A stretch of DNA of 64,000 nt. It comes from Solimonas_A sp035476855 (GTDB lineage: Bacteria; Pseudomonadota; Gammaproteobacteria; Nevskiales; Nevskiaceae). The notes below the pieces were generated by a model. It searched no databases. It saw only the letters and a program-made list of their open reading frames with translations, and was not told where the DNA came from. Of the stretch, positions 48,460-57,485 are shown one piece after another; position 1 is the stretch's first letter, and every line of letters begins with the position of its first letter. The stretch is from positions 4,829 through 68,828 of the forward strand of contig DATILC010000168.1 in the NCBI GenBank assembly GCA_035476855.1, written 5' to 3'. A program made the position numbers and the translations under genes.

Positions 48460-49530
48460 ATGGGCACCCCGAATTCCACCGTAGACCCCGCCGCTGCAGG
48501 CGCCGCCCAGCCGCTGGCCACCACCATCAGCCTGCGACAGCCCTACCTGCTGTTCCTCGGCGACGCCAGCCACTCCTCGCGCGCCAAGACCGCGCTGGGC
48601 ATCCGCGACTGGGCGCCGGAAACCTGCGCCGCGCAGCTGCGCCTGCCCGGCTGCGCCGTGGACCTCGGCCTGCCGGACCTGACGCCGGCGCAGTCCGCGC
48701 AGCAGGGGATCGGCTCGCTGCTGATCGGCATCGCGCCGATCGGCGGCCAGTTCAGCGAAGGCTGGCTGCCGACGCTGTTCGCCGCCGTCGAAGCCGGCCT
48801 CGACATCGTCAGCGGCCTGCACGCCAAGCTCGGCGATGTGCCCGGCCTGGCCGCGGCGGCCAAGGCCCGCGGCGTGCGCCTGATCGACGTGCGCTGCCCG
48901 CCGCCGGGCCTGCCGGTCGGCTCCGGCCGCAAGCGCGGCGGCAAGCGTCTGCTCACCGTCGGCACCGACTGCGCCCTTGGCAAGAAGTACACGGCACTGG
49001 CACTGGCCAAGGCGCTGCGCGCCCAGGGCGTGGCAGCGGATTTCCGCGCCACCGGGCAGACCGGCATCATGATCGCCGGCACCGGCCTGCCGCTGGATGC
49101 GGTCATTTCCGATTTCACCGCCGGTGCCGCCGAGTGCCTGTCGCCGGATGCGGCGGCAGATCACTGGGACATCGTCGAGGGCCAGGGCTCGCTGTATCAC
49201 CCGGCCTATGCCGGCGTGACGCTGGGCCTGGTGCACGGCTCGCAGCCGGACGCGATGGTGCTCTGCCACGAGCCGGGCCGTGACCATATCTGGGGCTATC
49301 CCGACTACCCCACACCCTCGCTGAAGACCGCCATCGAGGACTACGAACGCGCGGCGCGGCTGACCAATCCGAAGGCGCGCGTCGTCGGCATCGCCTTCAA
49401 CACCTCGATGCTCGACGACGCGGCGCGCACGAAGCTGCTGGCGGAGACCGAGCGCGAGCTGGGCCTGCCCTGCTTCGATCCGATCAAGAGCCCGCTCGAC
49501 GCCGTGGTCCGCAGTATCCTCGCCCTCTGA
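48460..49530 (+). CDS. dgcN: DgcN-like D-glutamate N-acetyltransferase (DUF1611), copy 2
   Basis: The 356 residues are clearly homologous to copy 1 along the whole length, with an extra N-terminal Ala/Pro stretch. The P-loop-like GTDCALGKKYT (168-178), GIMIAGTGLPLDAVISDF and DHWDIVEGQGSLYHPAY are conserved. The C-terminal part differs most (DHIWGYPDYPTPSLKTAIEDYERAARL). It heads an operon of eight genes ending with ridA. Keeping two divergent copies suggests different inducers or substrates (for example D-Glu versus another D-acidic residue), which is inference. Confidence 0.85.
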   Translation: MGTPNSTVDPAAAGAAQPLATTISLRQPYLLFLGDASHSSRAKTALGIRDWAPETCAAQLRLPGCAVDLGLPDLTPAQSAQQGIGSLLIGIAPIGGQFSEGWLPTLFAAVEAGLDIVSGLHAKLGDVPGLAAAAKARGVRLIDVRCPPPGLPVGSGRKRGGKRLLTVGTDCALGKKYTALALAKALRAQGVAADFRATGQTGIMIAGTGLPLDAVISDFTAGAAECLSPDAAADHWDIVEGQGSLYHPAYAGVTLGLVHGSQPDAMVLCHEPGRDHIWGYPDYPTPSLKTAIEDYERAARLTNPKARVVGIAFNTSMLDDAARTKLLAETERELGLPCFDPIKSPLDAVVRSILAL

Positions 49531-49537
49531 AACCATC

Positions 49538-50524
49538 ATGACCCGCAAGCTCAGCGTACATACCGAAACCTGGCCGGCCGTAGCGCCCTTCCGCATCACC
49601 GGGCGCAGCGTGAACGAATTCGACACCCTCGTTGCCGCGATCGGCGAAGGCAACCGGGCGGGCCAAGGCGAAGGCATGGCCATCCACTACCTCGGCGAGA
49701 CCGAGGAGTCGATGCTGGCGCAGATCGAATCGGCGCGCGCCGCGATCGAGGCTGGCGCCGACCGCGAGGCGCTGCGCTCGCTGCTGCCGCCCGGCAGCGC
49801 CCGCAATACGCTGGATGCCGCACTCTGGGATCTCGAGTCCCGCCTCAGCGGCAAGTCCGCATGGAAGCTTGCCGGCGTCGAAGCCCGCACCGTGGAAACG
49901 GTCTGCACCATCGGCATCGAGGCCGAGCCTGAGGCCATGGGCGAAAAGGCGGCGCGGGTGAAGCATCCGCTGCTGAAGATCAAGCTCGACGGCGACCGTC
50001 CGGTGGAACGCGTGGAGGCCATCCGCCGCCGCCGCCCCGATGCCCGCCTGGTGGTCGACGCCAACCAGGGGTGGAGCTTCGAACAGCTGCGCGAGATCGC
50101 CGGGCCGATGCAGCGCCTCGGCGTGCTCTTCATCGAGCAGCCGCTGCGCCGTGGCCAGGACGAGGCCCTGGAAGGCTACAAGGCGCCGCTGCCGCTCGCC
50201 GCCGACGAGTCCTGCCAGCATCTGGGAGAACTGGAGCAGGCCACGCGCCGCTACCAGATGATCAACATCAAGCTCGACAAGTGCGGCGGCCTGACCGAGG
50301 GCCTGCTGCTGGCACGCGCGGCGCGGGAGCGCGGCCTCGGCCTGATGGTCGGCTGCATGGGCGGCAGCTCGCTGGCGATGGCGCCGGCGCATGTGCTGGC
50401 CCAGCTCTGCGACTACGTCGATATCGACGGACCCCTGCTGCTGAAGAACGACCGCATCGGCGGCTTCAACTATGCAGCCGGCCAGGTCAGCCTGCCGGCC
50501 ACCGGCTTCTGCTGGGGCAGCTGA
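49538..50524 (+). CDS. dgcA: DgcA-like N-acetyl-D-glutamate racemase, enolase superfamily, copy 2
   Basis: The 328 residues keep the enolase-superfamily catalytic set: K147-I-K149 (LLKIKLD), D174 (VDANQGW), E200 (IEQPL), D223 (AADES) and the Lys of INIKLDKCGG (245-248). Alignment with copy 1 is nearly gap-free, with many substitutions in the N-terminal capping domain that sets specificity. It lies seven bases after dgcN copy 2. The alternative is a dipeptide epimerase of the L-Ala-D/L-Glu type. Confidence 0.85.
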   Translation: MTRKLSVHTETWPAVAPFRITGRSVNEFDTLVAAIGEGNRAGQGEGMAIHYLGETEESMLAQIESARAAIEAGADREALRSLLPPGSARNTLDAALWDLESRLSGKSAWKLAGVEARTVETVCTIGIEAEPEAMGEKAARVKHPLLKIKLDGDRPVERVEAIRRRRPDARLVVDANQGWSFEQLREIAGPMQRLGVLFIEQPLRRGQDEALEGYKAPLPLAADESCQHLGELEQATRRYQMINIKLDKCGGLTEGLLLARAARERGLGLMVGCMGGSSLAMAPAHVLAQLCDYVDIDGPLLLKNDRIGGFNYAAGQVSLPATGFCWGS

Positions 50525-50540
50525 GAGCGCAGGAGCGACG

Positions 50541-52178
50541 ATGGAACTGACCACCGACTACCGCCAGAAGCTCGACGCGCTGCTGCAGCCCTGGAACCGC
50601 AGCGATGCCCCGGGCCTCATCATCGGCGTGGCCCATCGCGGCCGCGCGATCTACCGCCGCGGCTTCGGCCTGGCCAGCGTCCAGCAGGGGCAGGCCAACA
50701 CGCCGCTGACGCGCATGCGCATCGGCTCCACCAGCAAGCACTTCGCCTGTCTGTCGGCCCTGCTGCTGGCAGAGGACGGACAGCTGGACATCGACGCAGC
50801 GCTGCGCCGCTATCTCCCGGAGCTGGACGGCATCAGCGGCGAGCCGACCCTGCGCGAGTGCATGCAGCACGTCAGCGGTCTGCGCGACCCCAATGACCTG
50901 CTGCTGCTCATGGTCAACAAGAGCTGGAACAACATCCCGGCGCCCGGCCACCTGCTGCAGCTGGGCCGCCGCCTGGACAGCCTCAACTTCCCGCGTGGCG
51001 AGCGGATGATCTACAACAACCAGGGCTACCACCTGCTGACGCGCGTGATCGAGCGCATCAGCGGCATGGCCTATGGCGACTTCCTGCGCGAACGCATCCT
51101 CAGCCCCATGCGCATGCACGACACCGCGCTGCTGCCCAGCGACTACACGCTGCTGCCGGGCCTGGCCGACCTGCATCTGAAGGACGGTGATGGCTGGCGC
51201 CGCGGCCTGTTCCCCAGCGAGGAACTGCTGGGCGAAGGCGGCATGGTCTCCACCATCGACGACATGCTGACCTGGCTCGTACATCTGCGCAGCCCCGACA
51301 AGACCGTCGGCAATGCATCGAGCTGGGAGCAGATGCTGCGCAAGCCGCGCTACAGCAGCGGCGCCGAGGGCGACTATTGCCTGGGCCTGGTGCGCGAATG
51401 CTGGCGCGGCATCGAGATCGTCCACCACGCCGGCGGAGTCATCGGCGGCAACAGCCAGATGCTCACCGTGCCTGCGCATGAACTCGACGTGATCGTGCTG
51501 TGCAATCGCAACGACGCTTCCTCGCCGGTGCTGGCCAACCGCATCGTCGAGACGCTGCTGGGCGAGGCGCTGGAACCCGTCGCTGCTCCGGCAGCGCGGC
51601 CGGATCTGCTCGGCCGCTGGTATGCGCCGGACTCACGTCGCCTGATCGGCCTGCTGGAAACACCCACGCTCGGCGAGGCAACACCCGCGCTGGCGCTGAG
51701 CGTCCACGGCCAGGCGCTGGGCCTGGTCACGGAACGCGACGGGCAATGGGTCATGAGCTGCTCGGCGCATGGGCGCATCGCCGTCACCCTGCCGACCGAA
51801 GAGCAGCCAGACTCCCTGCAGGGCAGCGACAATGGCCATGCCGAAATCTGGCAGCGCCTGCCCGACAGCGGCCCCGCCGTTGAAGCACTGGCGGAAGACC
51901 TCGTCGGCCGTTACCGTGAGACCGAACTCGGCGTGGAGGTCGCGATCGTGCTGATCGACGGTGCACTTCACATTGACCTGCTGCCGGTCTCCGGCCACAG
52001 CCGCCTGCGGCTGACGCCGTACACAATGGACGTCTGCGGCTTTGTCCACGAGTCCAATGCCTTTGCCACCTACCCGCTCGTCGGCAGCCTCGCCATCGAG
52101 CGTCGCGAGGATCGTGTCACGGGCCTGTGGCTCAACAGCGCGCGCACCCGCAATCTCCGGCTGGAGCGCCATGCCTGA
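50541..52178 (+). CDS. Serine hydrolase 2, beta-lactamase fold, D-aminopeptidase/MlrB type
   Basis: A paralogue of the protein at 32331, with 545 residues. The nucleophile motif is S63-T-S-K66 (RIGSTSKHF), followed by Y158-N-N160 (IYNNQGYH) and HHAGG near 300. The C-terminal beta-rich domain is retained. AGGAG lies eight bases before the ATG; 16 bases separate it from dgcA copy 2. It has no signal peptide. The Tyr motif reads YNN rather than the YSN/YTN of the other two paralogues, and residues around the active site differ (GLRDPNDLLLL against GLRDPMFAAFF), which suggests a different specificity. Confidence 0.85.
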   Translation: MELTTDYRQKLDALLQPWNRSDAPGLIIGVAHRGRAIYRRGFGLASVQQGQANTPLTRMRIGSTSKHFACLSALLLAEDGQLDIDAALRRYLPELDGISGEPTLRECMQHVSGLRDPNDLLLLMVNKSWNNIPAPGHLLQLGRRLDSLNFPRGERMIYNNQGYHLLTRVIERISGMAYGDFLRERILSPMRMHDTALLPSDYTLLPGLADLHLKDGDGWRRGLFPSEELLGEGGMVSTIDDMLTWLVHLRSPDKTVGNASSWEQMLRKPRYSSGAEGDYCLGLVRECWRGIEIVHHAGGVIGGNSQMLTVPAHELDVIVLCNRNDASSPVLANRIVETLLGEALEPVAAPAARPDLLGRWYAPDSRRLIGLLETPTLGEATPALALSVHGQALGLVTERDGQWVMSCSAHGRIAVTLPTEEQPDSLQGSDNGHAEIWQRLPDSGPAVEALAEDLVGRYRETELGVEVAIVLIDGALHIDLLPVSGHSRLRLTPYTMDVCGFVHESNAFATYPLVGSLAIERREDRVTGLWLNSARTRNLRLERHA

Positions 52179-53049
52179 AGGCCCCGATGACTTCGACGCA
52201 CTGTTCCGGGCCGCCGGAGTCGATGGCTGGCTGCATGCGCTGGACCTGAGCAGCGGCCGCGAGATCGACCATGGCGCCGATCAGCCGGTGGTGGCCGCCT
52301 CGGTGTTCAAGATCCCGGTGCTGGTCGAACTGTGCCGGCAGGCCGACGCTGGGCAGATCGATCTCGCCGAAGCTGTCCATGTCCCTGCCGAAGACCGCGC
52401 CGCGGGCTCCACCGGCCTGTCGATGGGCCTGGATGCCGCTACGCACAGCTGGCGCGACCTGGCCCTGTCGATGATCGTGGTCAGCGACAACGCCACCACC
52501 GATGTCTTGTGCGCACGGCTGGGCCTCGACCGCATCAACGCGGCGATGGCTGCGCTAGGCCTGCCGGGGACGCAGCTCGAAGGTGATTGCCGGTACCTGT
52601 TCGCACAGATGGCCGCAGATGCCGGCTGTACGGGCCTGGCCGACTTCCCGCCGAAACCTGATCCGGAACTGCTGGGCCGCCTGCGCGTACTTCAACCCTT
52701 GCTCACCAACCGCACGACGCCACGCGAAGCCACGCGCCTGCTGGTCGCGATCTGGCGCGACCAGGCCGCCTCGACGGAGAGCTGCGCGTTGATGCGCCGC
52801 ATCCTCGGCGCGCAGGTCTGGCCGCATCGCCTCGCGTCCGGCTTCCCCGAGGACGAGATTCGCACGGCCGGCAAGACCGGCACCCTGATCATCGTGCGCA
52901 ACGAGGCGGGTGTCGTCAGCTACCCCGACGGCAGCCACTACGCCGTATCGGTCTTCACCCGCAGCCACGAAGTACGCGCGAAGCACCCCGCGCAGGACCG
53001 CGCGATCGGCCAGGCAGCGCGCCTCGCCGTGGACCTGCTGCGGGGCTGA
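52171..53049 (+). CDS. Cytoplasmic class A beta-lactamase-fold hydrolase
   Basis: The 292 residues contain all three class A landmarks: S44-V-F-K47, S105-D106-N107 and K235-T-G237. The usual omega-loop ExxLN motif is not evident. There is no signal peptide, unlike true beta-lactamases, which are exported. It overlaps the end of serine hydrolase 2 by eight bases, so it is coupled to it. In this context it is more likely a D-stereospecific amidase or peptidase than an antibiotic resistance enzyme. Confidence 0.82.
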   Translation: MPEGPDDFDALFRAAGVDGWLHALDLSSGREIDHGADQPVVAASVFKIPVLVELCRQADAGQIDLAEAVHVPAEDRAAGSTGLSMGLDAATHSWRDLALSMIVVSDNATTDVLCARLGLDRINAAMAALGLPGTQLEGDCRYLFAQMAADAGCTGLADFPPKPDPELLGRLRVLQPLLTNRTTPREATRLLVAIWRDQAASTESCALMRRILGAQVWPHRLASGFPEDEIRTAGKTGTLIIVRNEAGVVSYPDGSHYAVSVFTRSHEVRAKHPAQDRAIGQAARLAVDLLRG

Positions 53050-53088
53050 TCGGCCAGGCCCATCAACAGGCCCTTGCATGTTGCTGTG

Positions 53089-53205
53089 GTGATGCCATCC
53101 ATGGCGAGACGGCCGTTCGCCCATTGAACCCCGGCCCATGCTTGGCTTACTTCGGCATGACATTGAGTCATGCCTCAGCCGGGCCAAGCATTCCATGGCC
53201 GGGCG
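53089..53205. repeat. Palindromic dispersed repeat, full copy B
   Basis: GTGATGCCATCCATGGCG at the left and TTCCATGGCCGGGCG at the right bound the same two-step hairpin as copy A. The outer stem is ATGCTTGGC (53138-53146) with GCCAAGCAT (53183-53191). The inner stem is GGCATGAC (53154-53161) with GTCATGCC (53167-53174), around ATTGA. The internal loop TTACTTC/TCAGCCGG is conserved. It lies inside an operon, between the class A-like gene and serine hydrolase 3. Confidence 0.8.
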
Positions 53206-53282
53206 TTCGGGCGCCTCGCGGCCCTTGGCCGCGAAGCAGGCGCCCTCACCCAGTATTTCCGCAGATAGCCGGTGGTCCGCCG

Positions 53283-54980
53283 ATGGGAGACGATCTGGAC
53301 ATCACGATCCGGATGCCCCCCATGACCGATGTGCCTACCCCCAGCCTCGCCCAGCAGCTCGACGAACTGTTCAAGCCCTGGAACCGCAGCGACGCCCCCG
53401 GCTTCGTCGTCGGTGTGCGTCACAAGGGCAGCCTGATCCATCGCCGCGGCTTCGGCCTGGCCAGCATCGAACATGCCGCGGCGAACACGCCGCAGACGCG
53501 CATGCGCATCGGCTCCACCAGCAAGCAGTTCACCTGCCTGGCGGTCCTGCTGCTGGAAGAGGAAGGCAAGCTCGACATCGACCAGCCGGTGGGAGATTAC
53601 CTGCCGGAACTGGCCGGCAAGGCCAGCGGCGAGCCGACACTGCGCCAGCTGATGCACCACACCGGCGGTATCCGCGATCCGTTCTTTGCGGCCATCGTGC
53701 ACAACCGCGGCGCCTGGGGCCACATGCCGGCCGGCGGCAGCCTGCAATTGATGCTGCGCCATGACGGACGCAACTTCGCGCCCGGCACCGACATGATCTA
53801 CACCAACGCCGGCTACACGCTGCTGTCGCTGGTGGTCGGCCGCGTCAGCGGCCTGAACTTCGCCGATTTCCTCTACGAGCGCATCTGCGCGCCGCTGGGG
53901 ATGCTGGACACCCGCCTGCTCTCCAGCGACATGGAGATCCTGCCCAACATGGCGACGCTGCACCTGCCGCAGGCCGACGGCGGCTGGCGTCGCGGCATTT
54001 ATCCCACCGATGACCTGCTGGGCTCCGGCGGCATCATCTCCACGGTCGACGACATGCTGACCTGGACCGCGCACCTGCTCAGCCCGCAGAAGCGCGTCGG
54101 CAGCGCGGCCAGCTGGCAGAAGATGCTGCAGCCCTTGCGCCTCGCCAATGGCACCGAGGGCAGCTATTGCCTGGGCCTGACGCGCCAGACCTTCCGCGGG
54201 CTCGACACCATCCACCATGCCGGCGCCACGCTGGGCGCGCAGTGCCAGATGCTGATCGCGCCTGCCGAGGAACTCGAGATCGTCGTCATGGCCAACCGCA
54301 TGGACGGTTCCGCCCCGCTGATGGCGCAGAAGATCGTGGAACTGGTGCTCGGCAACCGCCTGCCGCCGCCGACCCCGCCGCCCGCGGCCGATGACCATCC
54401 CGGCCTGCTGGGCCGCTGGTACTCCAGCAGCGCGCGAACGCTGATCGACATCAGCCGCATCAAGGCACTGCCCGACGCACCGGAAGGCATGATGCTCTCC
54501 GCCCACGGCTCTCCCGTCGGCCTGCTTACCGGGCGCGATGGCCGGCTCGGCATCAACAACTCGCCGACCAGCCCGATCGACCTGCTGGCGCCCCCAGCCG
54601 GTGAAACCCCCGCCTCGCTCGACTTCCGCCTGGCCGGCGAGACGCGGAGCTTCGAGCGCCTGCCACAAAAGGGACCGGCCGCCGCCGATCTCGCCGCCGC
54701 TTTCTGCGGCCGCTACCGCAGCGTCGACTTCGGCCCCGAGATCGAGGTCCTGCTGCAGGACGACAAGCTCTACATCGACTACCAGCCGGCCTGCGGCAAG
54801 GCCCTGTGGGAGCTGCTGCCGCTGAGCGAGGACGTCGTCGCCTGCGGTGCCTTCCACAGCGTCCCCGCGCTGCCGCTGCCGAACAACGCCGTGCTGACGC
54901 TGGAGCGCCGTGACACCAGGGTCGTCGCCTTCACCCAGGATGCCGACCGCGTGCGCGGCCTGCGCTTCGAGCGCTGCTGA
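53283..54980 (+). CDS. Serine hydrolase 3, beta-lactamase fold, D-aminopeptidase/MlrB type
   Basis: The third paralogue, 565 residues from the ATG at 53283 (MGDDLD); an ATG at 53322 is also possible and neither has a clear ribosome site. It has S78-T-S-K81 (RIGSTSKQF), Y173-T-N175 (IYTNAGYT) and HHAGATLGAQCQM. It is closer to serine hydrolase 1 than to 2 (shared MHHTGG-IRDP, NMATLH, RRGIYPTD). The C-terminal domain ends VRGLRFERC. The palindromic repeat separates it from the upstream gene. It lies ten bases before TonB receptor 2. No signal peptide. Confidence 0.84.
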   Translation: MGDDLDITIRMPPMTDVPTPSLAQQLDELFKPWNRSDAPGFVVGVRHKGSLIHRRGFGLASIEHAAANTPQTRMRIGSTSKQFTCLAVLLLEEEGKLDIDQPVGDYLPELAGKASGEPTLRQLMHHTGGIRDPFFAAIVHNRGAWGHMPAGGSLQLMLRHDGRNFAPGTDMIYTNAGYTLLSLVVGRVSGLNFADFLYERICAPLGMLDTRLLSSDMEILPNMATLHLPQADGGWRRGIYPTDDLLGSGGIISTVDDMLTWTAHLLSPQKRVGSAASWQKMLQPLRLANGTEGSYCLGLTRQTFRGLDTIHHAGATLGAQCQMLIAPAEELEIVVMANRMDGSAPLMAQKIVELVLGNRLPPPTPPPAADDHPGLLGRWYSSSARTLIDISRIKALPDAPEGMMLSAHGSPVGLLTGRDGRLGINNSPTSPIDLLAPPAGETPASLDFRLAGETRSFERLPQKGPAAADLAAAFCGRYRSVDFGPEIEVLLQDDKLYIDYQPACGKALWELLPLSEDVVACGAFHSVPALPLPNNAVLTLERRDTRVVAFTQDADRVRGLRFERC

Positions 54981-54990
54981 GGAACTGCCC

Positions 54991-57477
54991 ATGAAAACCA
55001 CCTCCACACGCGCACGCCACCTGGGCGCCGCCGCCCTGCTCGGTCTCAGCAGCGCCGCCGGCGCACAGACCCAGGACAGCGGCGACGCCCAGGACTTCGA
55101 CCTGGACTCGCTGCTGGCCGAAGAGCCAGCCGCCGAAGCGCCGCCGCCGGCGGCGGCAACCGAATCACCTCCGCAGCCGCAGCAGCAGGCATCACAGCAG
55201 CCGGAAGAGCAGGCGCAGCAGGAGACAGCGGCCCAGGTGGCTGAGCCGGCCGAACCCGCTGAGGCAATCGAGACAGTCGAGACCATCCCGGTGCAGCCGC
55301 TGCATCCGGAGAAGGAACCCGCGCCGCTGGCGGAAGCGCCACATCGCCCGCAGATCGAGGAGATCATCGTCACCGCGACCAAGCGCGAGCAGTCGGTGCG
55401 CGAGATCCCGCTCAGCATCGCTGCGCTGACCGGCGAGAAGCTGGAGGAACTCGGCGCGCACAAGCTCAAGGATTTCATCCAGCTGGTGCCGGGCATGAAC
55501 ACGCAGGACGAGATCGCCGGCATTCCGCGCAAGCTGAGCGTGCGCGGCGTCGGCCCGGACACCAACACCAACCAGACCGTCGGCGTGGTCTTCGGCGACA
55601 TGCCGCTGACCGATCCCTACGGCTCCTTCACCATCGCCGACCCCGATCCCTGGGACCTGGCGACGGTGGAAGTGCTCAAGGGCCCGCAGGGCACGCTGTT
55701 CGGCGCGACCTCGCTCGGCGGCCTGATCCGCTACGTCCCCAACAAGCCGAAGTTCGACACATGGGAAGGCCGCGGATCGGTCGACTGGGTCAGCGTCAGC
55801 GGCGGCGAGTCCGCGCTGTCCTACGCTGGCATGCTCAACGTCCCGGTCGGCGAGAGCTTCGCGCTGCGCGTCGCTGGTTCGCTGCAGCACCAGCCAGGCG
55901 TGATCGACATCGATACCCCGGGCCGCGTGGAAGACAACGTCGACGACCAGGACAACTTCGCCGGGCGCGCCATCGCGCTGTGGCAGCCGCTGGACGAACT
56001 CAGCCTCAACCTCAGCTACATGCGCTCGCAGCGCAAGGGCGACGAGCTGGGCTATACCACCAATGACCAGCACCGCCCGCGCGACGAGGCGCCGGCGCCG
56101 TCACCCTACGAGAACGGCTTCACCGCCACCACGCTGGACGCGCGCTACGACTTCGACTGGGCCCAGCTCGTGTCGGTCAGTGGCTACCAGACAAAGCTCG
56201 CCTACGCCGACGCCGATACCTCCTACCTGGTGCGGCCGGCGGCGATGGCCGGCATCCGCAGCGTTCATGCCGAGCGCCTGGTCGAAACCACCGGCCTGCT
56301 GCAGGAACTGCGGCTGGTATCCACCGGCGACGGTCCATGGACCTGGCTCGGCGGTGTCTTCTACAGCGGCTACGAGGCCGAAATCACCGGAAAGCTGCAG
56401 ATCTTCCCCGGCTTCGAAGCCCTGGGCTCGCTGCTGCAGCAACTGCCGCCAGGCTTCCTTGGCCTGCCGATCGATGGTGACAGCATCACCGGCACCGAGA
56501 CCGGCTTCCATCCGCTGGAGGCAGAGGAAAGCGCCTTGTTCGGCGAGGTCTCGCGCATGTTCGGCAGCGACTGGACGCTGACCCTCGGCGGCCGCTACTA
56601 CAGGACCAGCGTCTCCGGCACGCCTCCCGCCAACCAGCGTGGCGGCGGCTCAGCCGACGCTGACAGCACGCTGGAACAGAAGAGCAATGGCTTCAGCCCC
56701 AAGATCGCGCTGAGCTGGAAGCCCAGCGACGACCTGATGCTCTACGGCAATATCTCGCGCGGATTCCAGTTCGGCGGCTTCAACCTGAGCGTGGTGGGAC
56801 CGGTGCCACTCACCTACGAATCCAGCACGCTGTGGAACCACGAGATCGGCCTGCGCAGCGACTGGTTCGAGCGCACGCTGCGCTTCGACCTCACTGCGTT
56901 CTACCTGGACTGGACCCGGCCGCAGGTCCGCCAGGTCGGCGTCTTCCCCACCGACTCGTACATCGCCAATGTTGGTAGCGCGAGCAGCACCGGCGTGGAG
57001 ACCACCATCCGTTGGCTGCCACCGCTGGAGGGCCTCTCGCTGGAAGTGTCGGCCTCCTACATCAAGGCCGTCACCACCGAGGAGTTCGAATCCTCCAGCT
57101 CCGGCACCATTCCGGAAGGCACGGAGATGCCCAGCTCGCCGAAGCTGCAGGCCACGGCGACGATCAGCTACGCTCATGCCTTCGGCAACTGGCAGACGAT
57201 GTCCTCGCTGATCGGTACGCACCAGGGCAAGGCCTTCAACAACATCGAACATGCGGTCGAGGTCGGTGGCTACGAGCTGCTGCACTTCAACCTCGGCATC
57301 AGCCGTCCGGACCTGTCGTTCAGGCCGTCGCTGAGCATTGGCGTCAACAACATCTTCGACACCGCTGCGATCTCGGCGGCACTGGGCGGCGCCGAAGCCG
57401 AGGAGCTTCTGGTCGGCCGTCCGCTGGTCTACACCACGCCGCGTACGCTGCGCATCAACCTGTCGGCGAGTTTCTGA
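54991..57477 (+). CDS. TonB-dependent outer-membrane receptor 2
   Basis: A paralogue of receptor 1, with 828 residues. The signal peptide MKTTSTRARHLGAAALLGLS ends near SSAAGAQ. A Gln/Glu/Pro-rich extension (about 27-120), starting with DFDLDSLLAEE, leads to the TonB box EEIIVTA (123-129). The plug carries LKDFIQLVPGMNTQDEIAG and EVLKGPQGTLFGA; the barrel ends PRTLRINLSASF. The stretch SVRGVGPDTNTNQTVG is almost identical in receptor 1. It is placed between serine hydrolase 3 and alpha/beta hydrolase 2. Confidence 0.92.
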   Translation: MKTTSTRARHLGAAALLGLSSAAGAQTQDSGDAQDFDLDSLLAEEPAAEAPPPAAATESPPQPQQQASQQPEEQAQQETAAQVAEPAEPAEAIETVETIPVQPLHPEKEPAPLAEAPHRPQIEEIIVTATKREQSVREIPLSIAALTGEKLEELGAHKLKDFIQLVPGMNTQDEIAGIPRKLSVRGVGPDTNTNQTVGVVFGDMPLTDPYGSFTIADPDPWDLATVEVLKGPQGTLFGATSLGGLIRYVPNKPKFDTWEGRGSVDWVSVSGGESALSYAGMLNVPVGESFALRVAGSLQHQPGVIDIDTPGRVEDNVDDQDNFAGRAIALWQPLDELSLNLSYMRSQRKGDELGYTTNDQHRPRDEAPAPSPYENGFTATTLDARYDFDWAQLVSVSGYQTKLAYADADTSYLVRPAAMAGIRSVHAERLVETTGLLQELRLVSTGDGPWTWLGGVFYSGYEAEITGKLQIFPGFEALGSLLQQLPPGFLGLPIDGDSITGTETGFHPLEAEESALFGEVSRMFGSDWTLTLGGRYYRTSVSGTPPANQRGGGSADADSTLEQKSNGFSPKIALSWKPSDDLMLYGNISRGFQFGGFNLSVVGPVPLTYESSTLWNHEIGLRSDWFERTLRFDLTAFYLDWTRPQVRQVGVFPTDSYIANVGSASSTGVETTIRWLPPLEGLSLEVSASYIKAVTTEEFESSSSGTIPEGTEMPSSPKLQATATISYAHAFGNWQTMSSLIGTHQGKAFNNIEHAVEVGGYELLHFNLGISRPDLSFRPSLSIGVNNIFDTAAISAALGGAEAEELLVGRPLVYTTPRTLRINLSASF

Positions 57478-57485
57478 AGACTGCG

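Noticed and set aside
52171..53049. Antibiotic resistance beta-lactamase
   Set aside because: No signal peptide, no clear omega-loop motif, and an operon full of peptide-catabolic genes make a resistance role unlikely.
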